Under the pieces are notes generated by a model. The model made no database searches and was not told where the DNA came from. It saw only the letters and a list, made by a program, of their open reading frames with translations. DNA of 5,987 nucleotides from an uncultured Synergistales bacterium (lineage in GTDB: Bacteria; Synergistota; Synergistia; Synergistales; Aminobacteriaceae). The translations under genes were made by a program, and so were the position numbers. How positions within the stretch are numbered: the stretch's first letter is position 1; each line of letters opens with the position of its first letter. Below are positions 5,944 to 5,987 of this stretch, piece by piece. Location: NCBI GenBank assembly GCA_937957815.1, contig CALFXN010000453.1:1-5987 (forward strand), in the 5' to 3' direction.

Positions 5944-5987
5944 AGATCGGAAGAGCACACGTCTGAACTCCAGTCACGTGGCCTTAT
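5944..5987 (+). other. Illumina TruSeq adapter left at the contig end
   Basis: Bases 5944-5977 are the TruSeq 3' adapter: AGATCGGAAGAGC, then ACACGTCTGAACTCCAGTCA and C. Next come GTGGCC (5978-5983), which I recall as TruSeq index 20, and TTAT, which agrees with the bases after that index. This is synthetic DNA, not genome. The first A may be the ligation overhang, so genuine sequence ends at 5943 or 5944. Translated on the minus strand, the adapter gives the known artefact peptides MTGVQTCALPI, MLFRS and MCSSDL. Confidence 0.98.

Noticed and set aside
4613..5977. 454-codon minus-strand frame beginning MTGVQTCALPIY
   Set aside because: Its start lies in the sequencing adapter, and the rest is a frame-shifted, Arg-rich shadow of glycerate kinase.

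Overview
The window is a GC-rich bacterial fragment. It probably comes from a metagenome or draft assembly, because its right end (5944-5987) is unremoved Illumina TruSeq adapter. The best taxonomic clue is the C-terminus of the first gene: a Gly-Gly-Arg-Gly-Cys-Ser motif, a short hydrophobic helix and terminal arginines. This matches the Synerg-CTERM type of sorting tail, so Synergistota (amino-acid-fermenting anaerobes) is the leading guess. It rests on one motif plus overall composition.

Layout, left to right. 1-879 (+): the C-terminal part of an exported or surface protein, entered through a Pro-Thr-rich linker. It converges on a minus-strand pair, with a hairpin at 904-936 between them. 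967-1967 (-): an OsmC-family protein followed 8 bases later by a cysteine-rich DUF3795 protein. Both appear to be transcribed from a near-consensus sigma-70 promoter at 1995-2023. 2103-3392 (-): a broken FAD-dependent fumarate-reductase-like flavoprotein. Its first 27 codons (start of the Rossmann fold) are joined directly to the region normally found roughly 200 residues further on, and there is an in-frame TAA. 3393-3649: an intergenic region with no gene. 3650-3683: a strong intrinsic terminator for the next unit. 3699-5943 (-): an operon of glycerate 2-kinase (start lost at the contig end) and a D-2-hydroxyacid dehydrogenase.

The last two genes fit together. The dehydrogenase would interconvert hydroxypyruvate (or a similar 2-keto acid) and D-glycerate, and the kinase would phosphorylate glycerate to 2-phosphoglycerate, linking serine or glycerate carbon to lower glycolysis. 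The OsmC/DUF3795 pair looks like a small thiol- or redox-related unit, but only the OsmC member has a family-level function.

I see no CRISPR array, tRNA, rRNA, insertion sequence or phage gene, and no convincing novel system. The most useful observations are the adapter at the contig end (with the false protein N-termini it creates), the flavoprotein pseudogene, the Synergistota-type sorting tail, and the start-codon correction for the OsmC gene.
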